A stretch of DNA of 64,000 nt from Microbacterium sp. TPD7012 (GTDB lineage Bacteria; Actinomycetota; Actinomycetes; Actinomycetales; Microbacteriaceae): positions 248,399-312,398 of the forward strand of contig NZ_QDFV01000004.1 of the NCBI RefSeq assembly GCF_003075395.1, read 5' to 3'. A program made the position numbers and the translations under genes. This document shows, one piece after another, positions 16,819-25,004 of the stretch. The notes under the pieces were generated by a model, which made no database searches, was not told the DNA's origin, and saw only the letters and a list, made by a program, of their open reading frames with translations. Each line of letters begins with the position of its first letter. The stretch's first letter is position 1.

Positions 16819-18192
16819 ATGACCAAGCTCAGACTGGCCATCGTCGGTGCGGGCCCCGCAGGCATCTACGCCGCGGACATCCTGCTGAAGGCCGAGCGCA
16901 AGTTCGACGTCTCCATCGACCTGTTCGAGCAGCTTCCGGCGCCCTACGGCCTCGTCCGCTACGGCGTCGCCCCCGATCACCCCCGCATCAAGGGCATCAT
17001 CACGGCCCTCCGCGATGTGCTCGACCGCGGCGACATCCGCCTGTTCGGGAACGTCCGCTTCGGCGAGGACATCACGCTCGAAGACCTCAAGCACCACTAC
17101 AACGCCGTGATCTTCGCGACCGGCGCCATCCGGGACACGTCGATGGACATCCCCGGTGTCGACGCCGTCGCCTCCTACGGCGCCGCCGACTACGTCAGCT
17201 GGTTCGACGGCCACCCCGACGTGCCGCGCGAGTGGCCGCTGGATGCCGAATCGGTCGCCGTGATCGGCAACGGCAACGTGGCGCTCGACGTCGCGCGGAT
17301 GCTGGCCAAGCATGCCGAGGATCTGCTCGTCACCGAGGTCCCGGCGAACGTCTACGAGGGCCTGCAGGCGAGCGCGGTCACCGACGTGCACGTGTTCGGG
17401 CGCCGCGGCCCCGCGCAGGTGAAGTTCACGCCGCTGGAGCTGCGCGAGCTCGGCGAGCTCCGCGACGTCGACATGGTCGTCTACGACGAGGACTTCGACT
17501 ACGACGACGCCTCCAAGGAGGCGGTCGCCAGCAACAAGCAGGTCATGGTCATCGACCGCGTCCTGCAGTCGTGGCGCAAGCGCGACTCGGTGAACAACGC
17601 GGGCGGCACCGCATCGCGACGCCTGCACCTGCACTTCTGGGCGCGGCCCGTCGAGGTCCGCAAGGACGAGAGCGGCCGCGTGGCGGCGCTCGTGTACGAG
17701 CGCACCCAGCCGGACGGCGAGGGCGGCGCGGTCGGCACCGGTGAGCTGCGCGAGGTCCCGATCCAGGCGCTGTACCGCGCGATCGGCTACTTCGGCTCGC
17801 CGCTGCCCGGAGTGCCGTTCGACAAGAAGCACGGCGTGATCCCGAACCGCGAGGGGCAGGTGCTCGCGAAGGACTCCAACCAGCGCGTGCCCGGCATCTA
17901 CGCGACGGGCTGGATCAAGCGCGGACCGGTCGGCCTGATCGGTCACACCAAGTCCGACGCCATGGAGACCGTCCGGCATATCATCAACGACCAGGGGTCG
18001 TGGTGGCAGCCGGAGGACCCCTCGGAGGAGTCGATCCCCGCTCTCCTGCAGGAGCGCGGCGTGAAGTGGACCGACCTCGAGGGATGGCACCGCCTGGACG
18101 AGCACGAGATCGGTCTCGGCGCACCGCACGAGCGCGCTCGCGTGAAGGTCGTCCCGCGCGACGAGATGGTGCGGGTCTCGCGCGGCGAGTAG
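16819..18192 (+). CDS. fprA: Ferredoxin/flavodoxin-NADP+ reductase, FprA (adrenodoxin-reductase-like) family
   Basis: This is a 457-residue flavoprotein. The N-terminal FAD-binding motif is VGAGPAGIYAAD (9-20), followed by the family signature PYGLVRYGVAPDHPRIKGI. The NADP-binding loop is VIGNGNVALDVARM (about 149-162). The C-terminal part has the ATGWIKRGPVGLIGHTKSDA block typical of FprA. It would supply or withdraw electrons from ferredoxins, for example to cytochromes P450 or Fe-S enzymes. An AAAGGA ribosome binding site precedes the ATG, so unlike its neighbours it is leadered. Confidence 0.94.
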   Translation: MTKLRLAIVGAGPAGIYAADILLKAERKFDVSIDLFEQLPAPYGLVRYGVAPDHPRIKGIITALRDVLDRGDIRLFGNVRFGEDITLEDLKHHYNAVIFATGAIRDTSMDIPGVDAVASYGAADYVSWFDGHPDVPREWPLDAESVAVIGNGNVALDVARMLAKHAEDLLVTEVPANVYEGLQASAVTDVHVFGRRGPAQVKFTPLELRELGELRDVDMVVYDEDFDYDDASKEAVASNKQVMVIDRVLQSWRKRDSVNNAGGTASRRLHLHFWARPVEVRKDESGRVAALVYERTQPDGEGGAVGTGELREVPIQALYRAIGYFGSPLPGVPFDKKHGVIPNREGQVLAKDSNQRVPGIYATGWIKRGPVGLIGHTKSDAMETVRHIINDQGSWWQPEDPSEESIPALLQERGVKWTDLEGWHRLDEHEIGLGAPHERARVKVVPRDEMVRVSRGE

Positions 18193-18244
18193 CACCGTCA
18201 TCCGATCGTTGCGAGCCGATCCCCTCGTGTCGGGGCTGTCCTCC

Positions 18245-18250
18245 TAGGCT
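18245..18250 (+). promoter_or_regulatory. -10 box TAGGCT (leaderless) of lipoprotein gene
   Basis: TAGGCT is followed by 6 nt and the ATG at 18257. Confidence 0.65.
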
Positions 18251-18256
18251 GAGAGC

Positions 18257-19294
18257 ATGCGACGGCGACCTCTCCTCATCCTCGGCGCGGTGGCGCTGCT
18301 CCTCGTGTCGGGATGTGCACCGACGCCGGAGCCTACTCCCACGGCATCCGTGGACCCGTCGCCCAGCCCGACACCGACGCCGACCTCGGATCCGATCGTC
18401 GCGCCGACGCCCGCGTTCGACGTGACGTGCGACGACGTCGCGGCGGAGATGTCCGCTCTCGTCGGCGCGCCGGCGGGGGCGGTGGAGGAGACCCTCTCGC
18501 GCGTCTCGATGCCCAACTGGTACCCCGGACCCGCGCTGTACGCGTTCCAGCGCGCCGGCGGCATCGCCTGCTCGACGGGAGACGACTCGCGCAGCTGGGA
18601 GGTCACGGTCGTTCCCCGGGCGCAGACCGTGATCACGGGTGCGGAGTCCCGTGGCGGATGGTGGGGCGAGGAGTCGCGCTGCGAGGACAACGGGATCTGC
18701 GTCTTCCAGGTGCTCGACGGAGACGTGCTCGTCTCCGCTCAGATGATGGAGCCGGAGGTCGGCTCCGGCGATGCCGCGCGCATCGACGAGGGCCTTCGCC
18801 GCATCGCCGCCGCGGCCGTCGCGACGAGCAAGGATGTCGAGCTCGCCCCCAGCGACATCGTCGGCGTGGAGTGCGCGCAGTTCCTGACCAAGGACGAACT
18901 CGCCGAGGAACTCGGCACAGAGGTGTTCCTCATCGACTCCTTCGGGGGCTGGGGCATCCCGTCGGAGGTCTACCAGGCCGTCAACGGCTCGCGCATCTGC
19001 TACTACGCCTCCGGCGAGAGCGAGTACGAGTCGCAGGGATACCTGACGATCACCACGCTCCCCGGCGGCGCGTGGGCCTTCGAGCTGATCGAGGGCGGCA
19101 CGGCCGTCGAGATCGAGGGAGCGGATGCCGCGCTCCGCGGCGTCGACGAGTTCGATCGCCCCGTCCTCGATGTGCGCGTCGGTTCCGATTGGATCCGCCT
19201 CACCACCTTCGAGGGCTCCGGGATCTCCGACCTGACGAAGGTCGCCGAGCACGTCGTGCAGAACTTCACGGTCGGGCGTCCGGCGCCGCAGTAG
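18257..19294 (+). CDS. Lipoprotein of unknown function
   Basis: This is a 345-residue lipoprotein. A short signal peptide ends in LVSGC (lipidated Cys20), followed by a Pro/Thr/Ser linker (about 23-50). The body contains two similar halves: each starts near a conserved Cys (TCDDVAAEMSALV; ECAQFLTKDELAEEL) and contains a second Cys in a tyrosine-rich segment (GGIACSTGDDS; SRICYYASGES), which suggests a duplicated disulfide-bonded domain. No family is recognised. The start is fixed by the leaderless -10 box. Confidence 0.8.
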   Translation: MRRRPLLILGAVALLLVSGCAPTPEPTPTASVDPSPSPTPTPTSDPIVAPTPAFDVTCDDVAAEMSALVGAPAGAVEETLSRVSMPNWYPGPALYAFQRAGGIACSTGDDSRSWEVTVVPRAQTVITGAESRGGWWGEESRCEDNGICVFQVLDGDVLVSAQMMEPEVGSGDAARIDEGLRRIAAAAVATSKDVELAPSDIVGVECAQFLTKDELAEELGTEVFLIDSFGGWGIPSEVYQAVNGSRICYYASGESEYESQGYLTITTLPGGAWAFELIEGGTAVEIEGADAALRGVDEFDRPVLDVRVGSDWIRLTTFEGSGISDLTKVAEHVVQNFTVGRPAPQ

Positions 19295-19330
19295 CGTCCT
19301 CGGCTAGCCTGGCCGCAGGGGGTGGAGCGC

Positions 19331-20353
19331 ATGGCCGACTGGATCGCAGACGTTCTCGGCGAGGAGTTCGAGCAGCTCACCCTCGAGCTCGGCGACGACG
19401 ACCAGGGACCGGTCGTGGCGACTCTCGTGCGGGCGCTGCCGCCCGCGCAGGGGTGGTGGGATCGGCTGCGGGGGAGGCGCCCCCTGCTGGATGACGTCGA
19501 CGTGCTGTATGTGCACGGGTGGTCCGACTACTTCTTCCAGAAGCGCCTCGCCCGGTTCTGGACGGCGAGGGGAGCGCGCTTCTTCGCGCTCGACCTGCGC
19601 AAGTACGGTCGCAGTCTCCGCGACGGCCAGACGCCGGGCTACGTCGCCGATCTCGCGACCTACGACGAGGACATCGCTGCAGCGCTCGATGCGATGGGTC
19701 ACGCGATCGACGGGAGCGACAGCCGACGGCTCGTGCTCCTCGGTCACTCGACGGGCGGACTGACCCTGAGCCTGTGGGCATCGCGTCATCCGGATGCCGC
19801 GGACGCGGTGATCCTGAACAGCCCGTGGCTGGAGTTCCAGATCGCCCCGGTGCGTGCGGCGATCGCGCCGATGGTCGAGCTGCAGGCACGGCTCCGTCCG
19901 CGGGAGGTGGCCCCTCAGGTCGATCTGGGCTTCTACTCGAGGGCGCAGCAGGAGGTCGCCGATCCGGACGATCCCATGGAGGTGAATCCGCTCTGGCGCC
20001 CCACCCAGACGATGGCGGTGTACGCCGGCTGGCTGCACGCGATCCTCTCCGGCCATCGCACCGTCGCGTCGGGACTCTCGATCCCCGTTCCGGTGTGCGT
20101 GCTCCTCTCGGCCCGTTCGGCCGTGCCCACCCGCTGGTCGGACGAGCTCACCGCGGCCGACTCCGTGCTGGTGGTCGACGACATCGCGCGCGCGGCCCTG
20201 CGCCTCGGATCGTCCGTGACCGTCGAGCGGATCGACGGGGCGCTGCACGACGTCTTCCTCTCACGGCGCGAGGCGAGGGAAGACGCCTATCGGCGCCTCG
20301 AGCGCTGGGTCACCGGCTGGCAGGCGTCCGGCGGAGCGCTCGTTCAGAGGTAG
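19331..20353 (+). CDS. Alpha/beta hydrolase
   Basis: This is a protein of about 340 residues with the alpha/beta hydrolase fold. The oxyanion region is VLYVHGWSDYF and the nucleophile elbow is GHSTGG. An Asp after strand 7 is not certain; the catalytic His is in DGALHDVFLSR near the C-terminus. This pattern matches serine aminopeptidase or lysophospholipase-like hydrolases. I prefer the ATG at 19331 with AGGGGG 8 nt upstream; a GTG at 19322 is the alternative. A TAGCCT box at 19305-19310 may be its promoter. The 3' end overlaps the convergent GntR gene by 10 nt. Confidence 0.85.
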   Translation: MADWIADVLGEEFEQLTLELGDDDQGPVVATLVRALPPAQGWWDRLRGRRPLLDDVDVLYVHGWSDYFFQKRLARFWTARGARFFALDLRKYGRSLRDGQTPGYVADLATYDEDIAAALDAMGHAIDGSDSRRLVLLGHSTGGLTLSLWASRHPDAADAVILNSPWLEFQIAPVRAAIAPMVELQARLRPREVAPQVDLGFYSRAQQEVADPDDPMEVNPLWRPTQTMAVYAGWLHAILSGHRTVASGLSIPVPVCVLLSARSAVPTRWSDELTAADSVLVVDDIARAALRLGSSVTVERIDGALHDVFLSRREAREDAYRRLERWVTGWQASGGALVQR

Positions 20354-20976
20354 TGCATCGCCCGGGTGAGGCGCTCCGCCTCATCCCCGTCGCCGCGGAG
20401 GACGGCGTCATGGAACTCGACGTAGACCTGCAGCATCCGCTCCCGGTCGTCGACGGGCACGGTCCAGTGACGGAGATTGCGCAGGAGCGCGACCGTCGTC
20501 TCCTCGATGACCGTGCAGTGTTGGGCGTTCTGGCTGTGCGCGCCGAGGTAGGCGAACACGTCCCAGCGTGTGTCGGTGGTCAGCGTGCTGTCATGGAGCG
20601 AGTCGTACATCGCCTCCACGAGTCCGGCGACATGCGCGCGCTGCGCGGCGCTGAGCTGCGGGACGGCGAGGCGGGCGGCGATACCCGCCTGGTACCCCGC
20701 GAAGGCGAGCGACTGTGCCACGGTGTCGGTCGTGACCTCGGTGACCTCGGTGTACCGACTCGGGTACATCGTCACCATCCCCAGGCGCTCCAGGCGCTGC
20801 AGCGCTTCCCGCACCGGCGTCCGGGAGACGTGCATCCGCTCGGCCACGTCGAGATCGCGGATGCGCTGCCCCGGGGCCAGTGTGCCCTCGACGATCTGCC
20901 GGCCGATGTGCTGGAAGACCTCCTCCGCCAGCAGTTGCTTGTTCTCGCCCACGTTCTTCGTTCCCATGCTGCCCAT
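20344..20976 (-). CDS. GntR family transcriptional regulator, FCD (FadR-like) subfamily
   Basis: This is a 210-residue regulator. The N-terminal winged helix has the GntR pattern with the motif MHVSRTPVREALQRLERLG (about 47-65). The all-helical C-terminal half matches FCD ligand-binding domains, with conserved HSQNAQH and EFHDAVLRGD segments. Such proteins usually respond to carboxylic acids or sugar acids. The nearest convincing operator-like palindrome is at 21331-21352, about 355 bp upstream. The start may be the ATG at 20976 or 20967. Confidence 0.88.
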   Translation of the reverse strand: MGSMGTKNVGENKQLLAEEVFQHIGRQIVEGTLAPGQRIRDLDVAERMHVSRTPVREALQRLERLGMVTMYPSRYTEVTEVTTDTVAQSLAFAGYQAGIAARLAVPQLSAAQRAHVAGLVEAMYDSLHDSTLTTDTRWDVFAYLGAHSQNAQHCTVIEETTVALLRNLRHWTVPVDDRERMLQVYVEFHDAVLRGDGDEAERLTRAMHYL

Positions 20977-21330
20977 GGACCCCCGCCCCCAATTGCTCTT
21001 CCTTCTCCTGCTACGTGATGCGCCCGGGTGGGCCTCTCATCACAGATCGCGCAGGATGCCAACACACTACGCGCATAAGTCCTCGCGCACGGAACATGAC
21101 GCACGGGCGCCACGGCGGCTCGCGAGGACGCTGACGGAGTTCTCTGCGGCCGACGGACGCGGAGCGCCCGCCGGCCGCATCCGACGCGGTCGCGCGGAAC
21201 CGCCGCGAACCCCGTCCCCACGGGGGGAGGCCCGCGATTCCGAGAGCGCGGGGCCGTTCGACGACAGTACGTCACGCGGCTGGCGCGTCGTGGGTCGCAT
21301 CGAGAAGCGACCCCTCTCAGTCTCAGGCAC

Positions 21331-21352
21331 GCATTCCGATATATCGGTATGC
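21331..21352. promoter_or_regulatory. 22-bp palindrome, candidate operator
   Basis: GCAT-T-CCGATA-TATCGG-T-ATGC is an inverted repeat with one mismatched pair; its core CCGATATATCGG is perfect. Its AT-rich centre and position upstream of the GntR regulator make an operator likely. The factor bound is unknown. Confidence 0.5.
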
Positions 21353-21369
21353 GATCCGGATATGACGAA

Positions 21370-21405
21370 ACGATTCATCCGATGCCACGGCATCCGATGA
21401 ATCGT
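21370..21405. terminator. Long hairpin downstream of yajQ
   Basis: The arms ACGATTCATCCGATGCC (21370-21386) and GGCATCCGATGAATCGT (21389-21405) pair with a single mismatch around a 2-nt centre. On the minus strand it is followed by TTCGTCAT. It may act as a terminator backing up the hairpin at 21421, or as a cruciform-type operator. Confidence 0.45.
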
Positions 21406-21420
21406 CTCGTCGCGCTGCAC

Positions 21421-21437
21421 CCGGGCGTCGCGCCCGG
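21421..21437 (-). terminator. Hairpin terminator of yajQ
   Basis: CCGGGCG-TCG-CGCCCGG is a perfect 7-bp stem with a 3-nt loop, 8 nt beyond the yajQ stop codon. It has no U-tract, as usual in actinobacteria. Confidence 0.55.
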
Positions 21438-21445
21438 CGAGAGGG

Positions 21446-21934
21446 TCAGCGGTAGTTGATGAACTGCAGGTCGACCTCGAGGTCGGAGCCCTTGAGCAGG
21501 CTGATCACGGTCTGGAGGTCGTCACGGCTCTTGGACTGCACGCGCAGCTCGTCGCCCTGGATCTGGCTCTTCACGCCCTTCGGACCCTCGTCGCGGATGA
21601 TCTTGTTGATCTTCTTCGCGTTCTCGGAGGAGATGCCGTCCTTGAGGCTCGAGACGATGCGGAACTCCTTGCCGCTCGCGAAGGGCTCCCCGGCGTCGAG
21701 GCTCTTCAGAGAGATCCCGCGCTTGATGAGCTTGGACTGGAACACGTCGAGCACGGCCTTCGCGCGCTCCTCGGAGTTGGCGATGATGAGGATCTGCTCG
21801 CCGCTCCACGCGATGGATGCCCCGGTGCCCTTGAAGTCGTAGCGCTGCTCGACCTCCTTGCGGGCCTGGTTGAGAGCGTTCTCGGCCTCCTGGTGATCCA
21901 CTTTCGAGACGATGTCAAAGGAACTGTCAGCCAT
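21446..21934 (-). CDS. yajQ: YajQ family nucleotide-binding protein
   Basis: This is a 162-residue protein of the YajQ/UPF0234 family. It has the conserved start [12 protein letters not shown], then RYDFKGT and the terminal DLQFINYR. The family has two ferredoxin-like domains and binds nucleotides or RNA; a Xanthomonas member binds cyclic di-GMP. I chose the ATG at 21934 because it matches the family N-terminus and lies exactly 6 nt after a TACACT box. A LacI-type operator lies just upstream of its promoter. Confidence 0.94.
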   Translation of the reverse strand: MADSSFDIVSKVDHQEAENALNQARKEVEQRYDFKGTGASIAWSGEQILIIANSEERAKAVLDVFQSKLIKRGISLKSLDAGEPFASGKEFRIVSSLKDGISSENAKKINKIIRDEGPKGVKSQIQGDELRVQSKSRDDLQTVISLLKGSDLEVDLQFINYR

Positions 21935-21940
21935 AGGAGA

Positions 21941-21946
21941 AGTGTA
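21941..21946 (-). promoter_or_regulatory. -10 box TACACT of yajQ (leaderless)
   Basis: On the minus strand TACACT is followed by 6 nt and the ATG at 21934. Confidence 0.65.
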
Positions 21947-21972
21947 TCGAGACTGCGGTTTGTGCGAGCTCG

Positions 21973-21986
21973 TGGAAGCGTTTTCA
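21973..21986. promoter_or_regulatory. LacI-type operator 1
   Basis: TGGAAGCGTTTTCA matches the LacI/GalR operator pattern TGNAANCGNTTNCA at every fixed position. It lies upstream of the yajQ promoter, 97 bp centre-to-centre from operator 2, which would allow DNA looping. Confidence 0.7.
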
Positions 21987-22040
21987 TCTCTTCTTCCGCC
22001 ACGAGGCCGGGTCACAGGTTGATATCAACGCCTTCTTGCA

Positions 22041-22072
22041 TTGTGAATCCACTCGATCTCGATGCATACTGT
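22041..22072 (+). promoter_or_regulatory. malE promoter
   Basis: TTGTGA (22041-22046) and CATACT (22065-22070), 18 nt apart, form a plausible sigma-A promoter; TACTGT (22067-22072) is an alternative -10 box. The LacI-type operator 2 overlaps the -10 region, fitting repression. Confidence 0.5.
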
Positions 22073-22086
22073 AAGCGCTTGCAGTA
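22067..22086. promoter_or_regulatory. LacI-type operator 2 at the malE promoter
   Basis: TACTGTAAGCGCTTGCAGTA is a 20-bp palindrome with one mismatched pair, and its core TGTAAGCGCTTGCA fits TGNAANCGNTTNCA. Its overlap with the -10 region suggests a sugar-responsive repressor such as a MalR-type protein. No LacI-family gene lies in this window. Confidence 0.78.
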
Positions 22087-22121
22087 CTGCAGGCCATCAG
22101 CACCGAGAGAGGCACACACCA

Positions 22122-23330
22122 ATGAAGGTGAACAAGAGGGGCATCGTCGCCGCGGGCGCGATCGCCATCGTTTCGACTCTGACGCTCGCCGGCTGCGCCA
22201 CGGGGACCAGCGGCGACGACTCGTCCGGCGGCGACAAGGGCAGCGCGCTGACCGTGTGGGTCGACGCGGAGCGCGTCGACGCGCTGCAGGGCGCCGCGGA
22301 CTCGTACGAGGAGAAGACCGGCGTCAAGGTCGAGCTCGTCGGCAAGTCCGTCGACGACATGAAGGACGACTTCATCCAGCAGGTGCCGACCGGAAAGGGC
22401 CCTGACGTCGTCATGGGCGCGCACGACTGGCTCGGCGAGCTCTCCACGAACGGCGTCGTCGCGCCGCTCGAGCTCGGCGACAGCTCCGCCGACTACCTGC
22501 CGGTCGCACTTCAGGCCGCCACCTATGACGGCACCGTCTACATGCTCCCGTACGCGGTCGAGAACATCGCCGTGCTGCGCAACGCCGACCTCGTTCCCGC
22601 GGCAGCCACCAGCTTCGACGACATGATCGCCAAGGGCGCGTTCGTGGTGGAGCAGGGCGCCGAGGGCAACCCGTACCACCTCTACCCGTTCCAGACCGCC
22701 TTCGGCGCTCCGGTCTTCGGCACCGACGAGTCGGGCAGCTACGACCCGACCGACCTGCAGCTCGGCAGCGCAGGCGGCACGGCATTCGCCGACTGGCTCG
22801 CCGCGCAGGGGGCCGCGGGCACGCTGAACACCGACATCGACGGCGAGATCGCCAAGCAGCAGTTCCTCGACGGCACCGCGGCCTTCTGGCTGACCGGCCC
22901 GTGGAACGTCGGGGCGGCCGTCGACGCCGGCATCAACGTCGCGATCGACCCCGTTCCCAGCCCCACGGGTGAGACGGCCTCGCCGTTCGCCGGTGTGAAG
23001 GGGTTCTTCGTGAGCTCCGAGTCGAAGAACAAGGTCGCGGCCAACGACTTCCTCGTGAACTACATCGGCACGGAGGAGGTTCAGCTCGCGCTGTTCGAGG
23101 CCGGCAACATCCTGCCCGCGCTCACCGCTGCAGCCGACTCCGCGGCATCCGATCCGATCATCGCCGGCTTCCAGGCCGTCGGTGCCGACGCCGTCCCGAT
23201 GCCGGCCATCCCGGCCATGGGCTCGGTCTGGCAGTTCTGGGGCGTCGCCGAGGCGGCCATCATCAATGGCGAGGACCCGGCGACGACGTGGCAGAAGCTC
23301 GTCGACGACGTGACCGCCGCGATCAAGTAA
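22122..23330 (+). CDS. malE: Sugar ABC transporter substrate-binding lipoprotein, maltose type
   Basis: This is a 402-residue extracellular solute-binding protein of family 1. The lipobox LAGC gives lipidated Cys25, followed by a Gly/Ser/Asp linker. The mature part has the MalE-like segments KGPDVVMGAHDWLGEL, MLPYAVENIAVLRN, and FLDGTAAFWLTGPWNV. With a MalF that carries the large periplasmic loop, maltose or maltodextrin is the likely ligand. The ATG at 22122 follows a GAGAGG site. Operators upstream imply control by a LacI-type repressor located elsewhere. Confidence 0.9.
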   Translation: MKVNKRGIVAAGAIAIVSTLTLAGCATGTSGDDSSGGDKGSALTVWVDAERVDALQGAADSYEEKTGVKVELVGKSVDDMKDDFIQQVPTGKGPDVVMGAHDWLGELSTNGVVAPLELGDSSADYLPVALQAATYDGTVYMLPYAVENIAVLRNADLVPAAATSFDDMIAKGAFVVEQGAEGNPYHLYPFQTAFGAPVFGTDESGSYDPTDLQLGSAGGTAFADWLAAQGAAGTLNTDIDGEIAKQQFLDGTAAFWLTGPWNVGAAVDAGINVAIDPVPSPTGETASPFAGVKGFFVSSESKNKVAANDFLVNYIGTEEVQLALFEAGNILPALTAAADSAASDPIIAGFQAVGADAVPMPAIPAMGSVWQFWGVAEAAIINGEDPATTWQKLVDDVTAAIK

Positions 23331-23346
23331 CCGCTGGAAACCGACT

Positions 23347-23381
23347 CTGCCGGGGCGGGCGTCCTTCGCCCGCCCCGGCAG
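23347..23381 (+). terminator. Strong hairpin between malE and malF
   Basis: A perfect 15-bp GC stem, with left arm CTGCCGGGGCGGGCG and loop TCCTT, follows the malE stop. Hairpins here commonly protect the binding-protein mRNA and reduce read-through into the permease genes, giving more MalE than MalF/G. Confidence 0.65.
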
Positions 23382-23399
23382 GATCATGACGAGGACGAC

Positions 23400-25004
23400 A
23401 TGACAGAGACCGTCGAGCCCACGGCTCCGCCCACCACGCGTCAGCGACAGGCAGCGAGGATCGCCGAGGCGGCATCCGGCCCGATCGGCTGGCTGCTGCT
23501 GAAGATCCTGCTCCTCGCGGTCGTCGATGCGATCGCGCTCTACGCGGCGTTCGTGCTCTTCACGCACCAGGAGTGGCTGATCCTCGGGATCGTCGTCGCG
23601 GTCGCCGTCCTCGTCAACTACCTCTACTTCTCCCGCAAGCGCATCGCGGCGAAGTATCTGACCCCCGGCATCATCTTCCTGGTGGTCTTCCAGGTCTTCA
23701 CGCTCCTCTACACGGGCTACATCGGGTTCACGAACTACGGCACCGGTCACAACGGCACCAAGGATCAGGCCATCTCCTCGCTCCTCGCTGCCGCGCAGGA
23801 GCGGGTCGAGGACTCGCCCACGTACCCGGTGACCGTCGTCGAGCAGTTCGGCGGATACGGGCTGCTGGTCACCGACCCCGAGACCGGAGACGCGCTCCTC
23901 GGCACCGCCGAGCAGCCGCTGCAGGAGGTCGAGGCCGACTTCGAGGGCGGCCAGGCCGTCTCGGTCGAGGGCTGGACCACCCTGCCGCTGGCGACCGTCT
24001 TCACGCTCTCGGAGGAGCTCGAGAAGCTCTCCGTCCCGTTCAGCGACGACCCGAACGACGGCAGCCTGCGAGCCCCGGACGGGCAGAAGGGCTACCTCTA
24101 CGTCTCGACGCTCGAGTACGACGCGGACGCCGACGCGATCACCGACACCCGCACCGGGACCGTCTACTCCGACACCGGCGCCGGGGCGTTCACCTCCGAC
24201 GCGGGGGAGGAGCTCCTGCCCGGCTGGCAGACGACGGTCGGCTTCGACAACTTCGTCCGCGCCGTCACCGACGCGTCGATCCGCGGTCCGCTCATCTCGG
24301 TCACGATCTGGACCTTCGCCTTCGCCCTGATCTCGGTCGCGTCCACCTTCTTCCTGGGGCTGCTCCTCGCCCTGGTGTTCAACAACACCCGGATGCGGTT
24401 CCGCAACGGCTACCGCATCATCCTGATCCTCCCGTACGCGTTCCCCGCGTTCCTCTCGGCGCTCGTGTGGGCCGGCATGATGAACGAGAGCTTCGGGTTC
24501 ATCAACCAGGTCATCTTCGGCGGAGCATCCATCCCGTGGCTCACCGACCCGGCCCTGGCGAAGGTCTCGGTGCTGCTGGTGAACCTGTGGCTCGGCTTCC
24601 CCTACATGTTCCTCGTCTGCATGGGCGCGCTGCAGGGCATCCCCGAGGATGTGAACGAGGCAGCCGTCATGGACGGCGCGAACCCGTGGCAGGTCTTCCG
24701 TCGCATCAAGCTGCCGCTGCTGCTGGTGACGGTCGCCCCGCTGCTGATCTCGTCGTTCGCGTTCAACTTCAACAACTTCAACCTCATCTACATGCTCACC
24801 AAGGGCGGGCCGCGCTTCAGCGACGTCTCGATCCCGGTCGGGCACACCGACATCCTGATCTCGATGGTCTACAAGGTGGCGTTCACGGGCCAGGCTCGCG
24901 ACTACGGCCTGGCATCCGCCTTCACGATCCTCATCTTCATCGTGGTGGCGACGATCTCGATCGTCAGCTTCCGCAAGACCAAGGCCCTCGAGGAGCTGAA
25001 CTGA
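23400..25004 (+). CDS. malF: Sugar ABC transporter permease MalF
   Basis: This is a 534-residue permease. Three N-terminal membrane helices (about 30-110) are followed by a large soluble insertion (about 115-285), the counterpart of the MalF P2 domain, then the core permease helices. The EAA loop that contacts the ATPase reads EAAVMDGANPWQVFRRIKLP. The P2-like insertion is typical of maltose systems. Its stop overlaps the malG start by one base (TGATG). Confidence 0.92.
   Translation: MTETVEPTAPPTTRQRQAARIAEAASGPIGWLLLKILLLAVVDAIALYAAFVLFTHQEWLILGIVVAVAVLVNYLYFSRKRIAAKYLTPGIIFLVVFQVFTLLYTGYIGFTNYGTGHNGTKDQAISSLLAAAQERVEDSPTYPVTVVEQFGGYGLLVTDPETGDALLGTAEQPLQEVEADFEGGQAVSVEGWTTLPLATVFTLSEELEKLSVPFSDDPNDGSLRAPDGQKGYLYVSTLEYDADADAITDTRTGTVYSDTGAGAFTSDAGEELLPGWQTTVGFDNFVRAVTDASIRGPLISVTIWTFAFALISVASTFFLGLLLALVFNNTRMRFRNGYRIILILPYAFPAFLSALVWAGMMNESFGFINQVIFGGASIPWLTDPALAKVSVLLVNLWLGFPYMFLVCMGALQGIPEDVNEAAVMDGANPWQVFRRIKLPLLLVTVAPLLISSFAFNFNNFNLIYMLTKGGPRFSDVSIPVGHTDILISMVYKVAFTGQARDYGLASAFTILIFIVVATISIVSFRKTKALEELN

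Larger units (their letters stand above)
20977..21445. other. 469-bp intergenic region with palindromes
   Basis: No convincing gene is seen. The part next to the GntR start is featureless apart from a purine-rich stretch. The distal 115 bp, visibly richer in A and T, holds three dyads annotated separately: a 22-bp palindrome, a 36-nt near-perfect hairpin and a 17-nt GC hairpin. A minus-strand frame (21067-21420) spans it but has a biased, Arg/Ser/Pro-rich composition typical of noncoding GC-rich DNA. Confidence 0.6.

Noticed and set aside
21370..21405. Terminal inverted repeats of an insertion sequence
   Set aside because: No transposase, no target duplication and no element body between the arms.
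21067..21420. 117-codon minus-strand frame between the GntR gene and yajQ
   Set aside because: Arg/Ser/Pro-rich sequence with no start signal, and it runs across the palindromes; judged noncoding.
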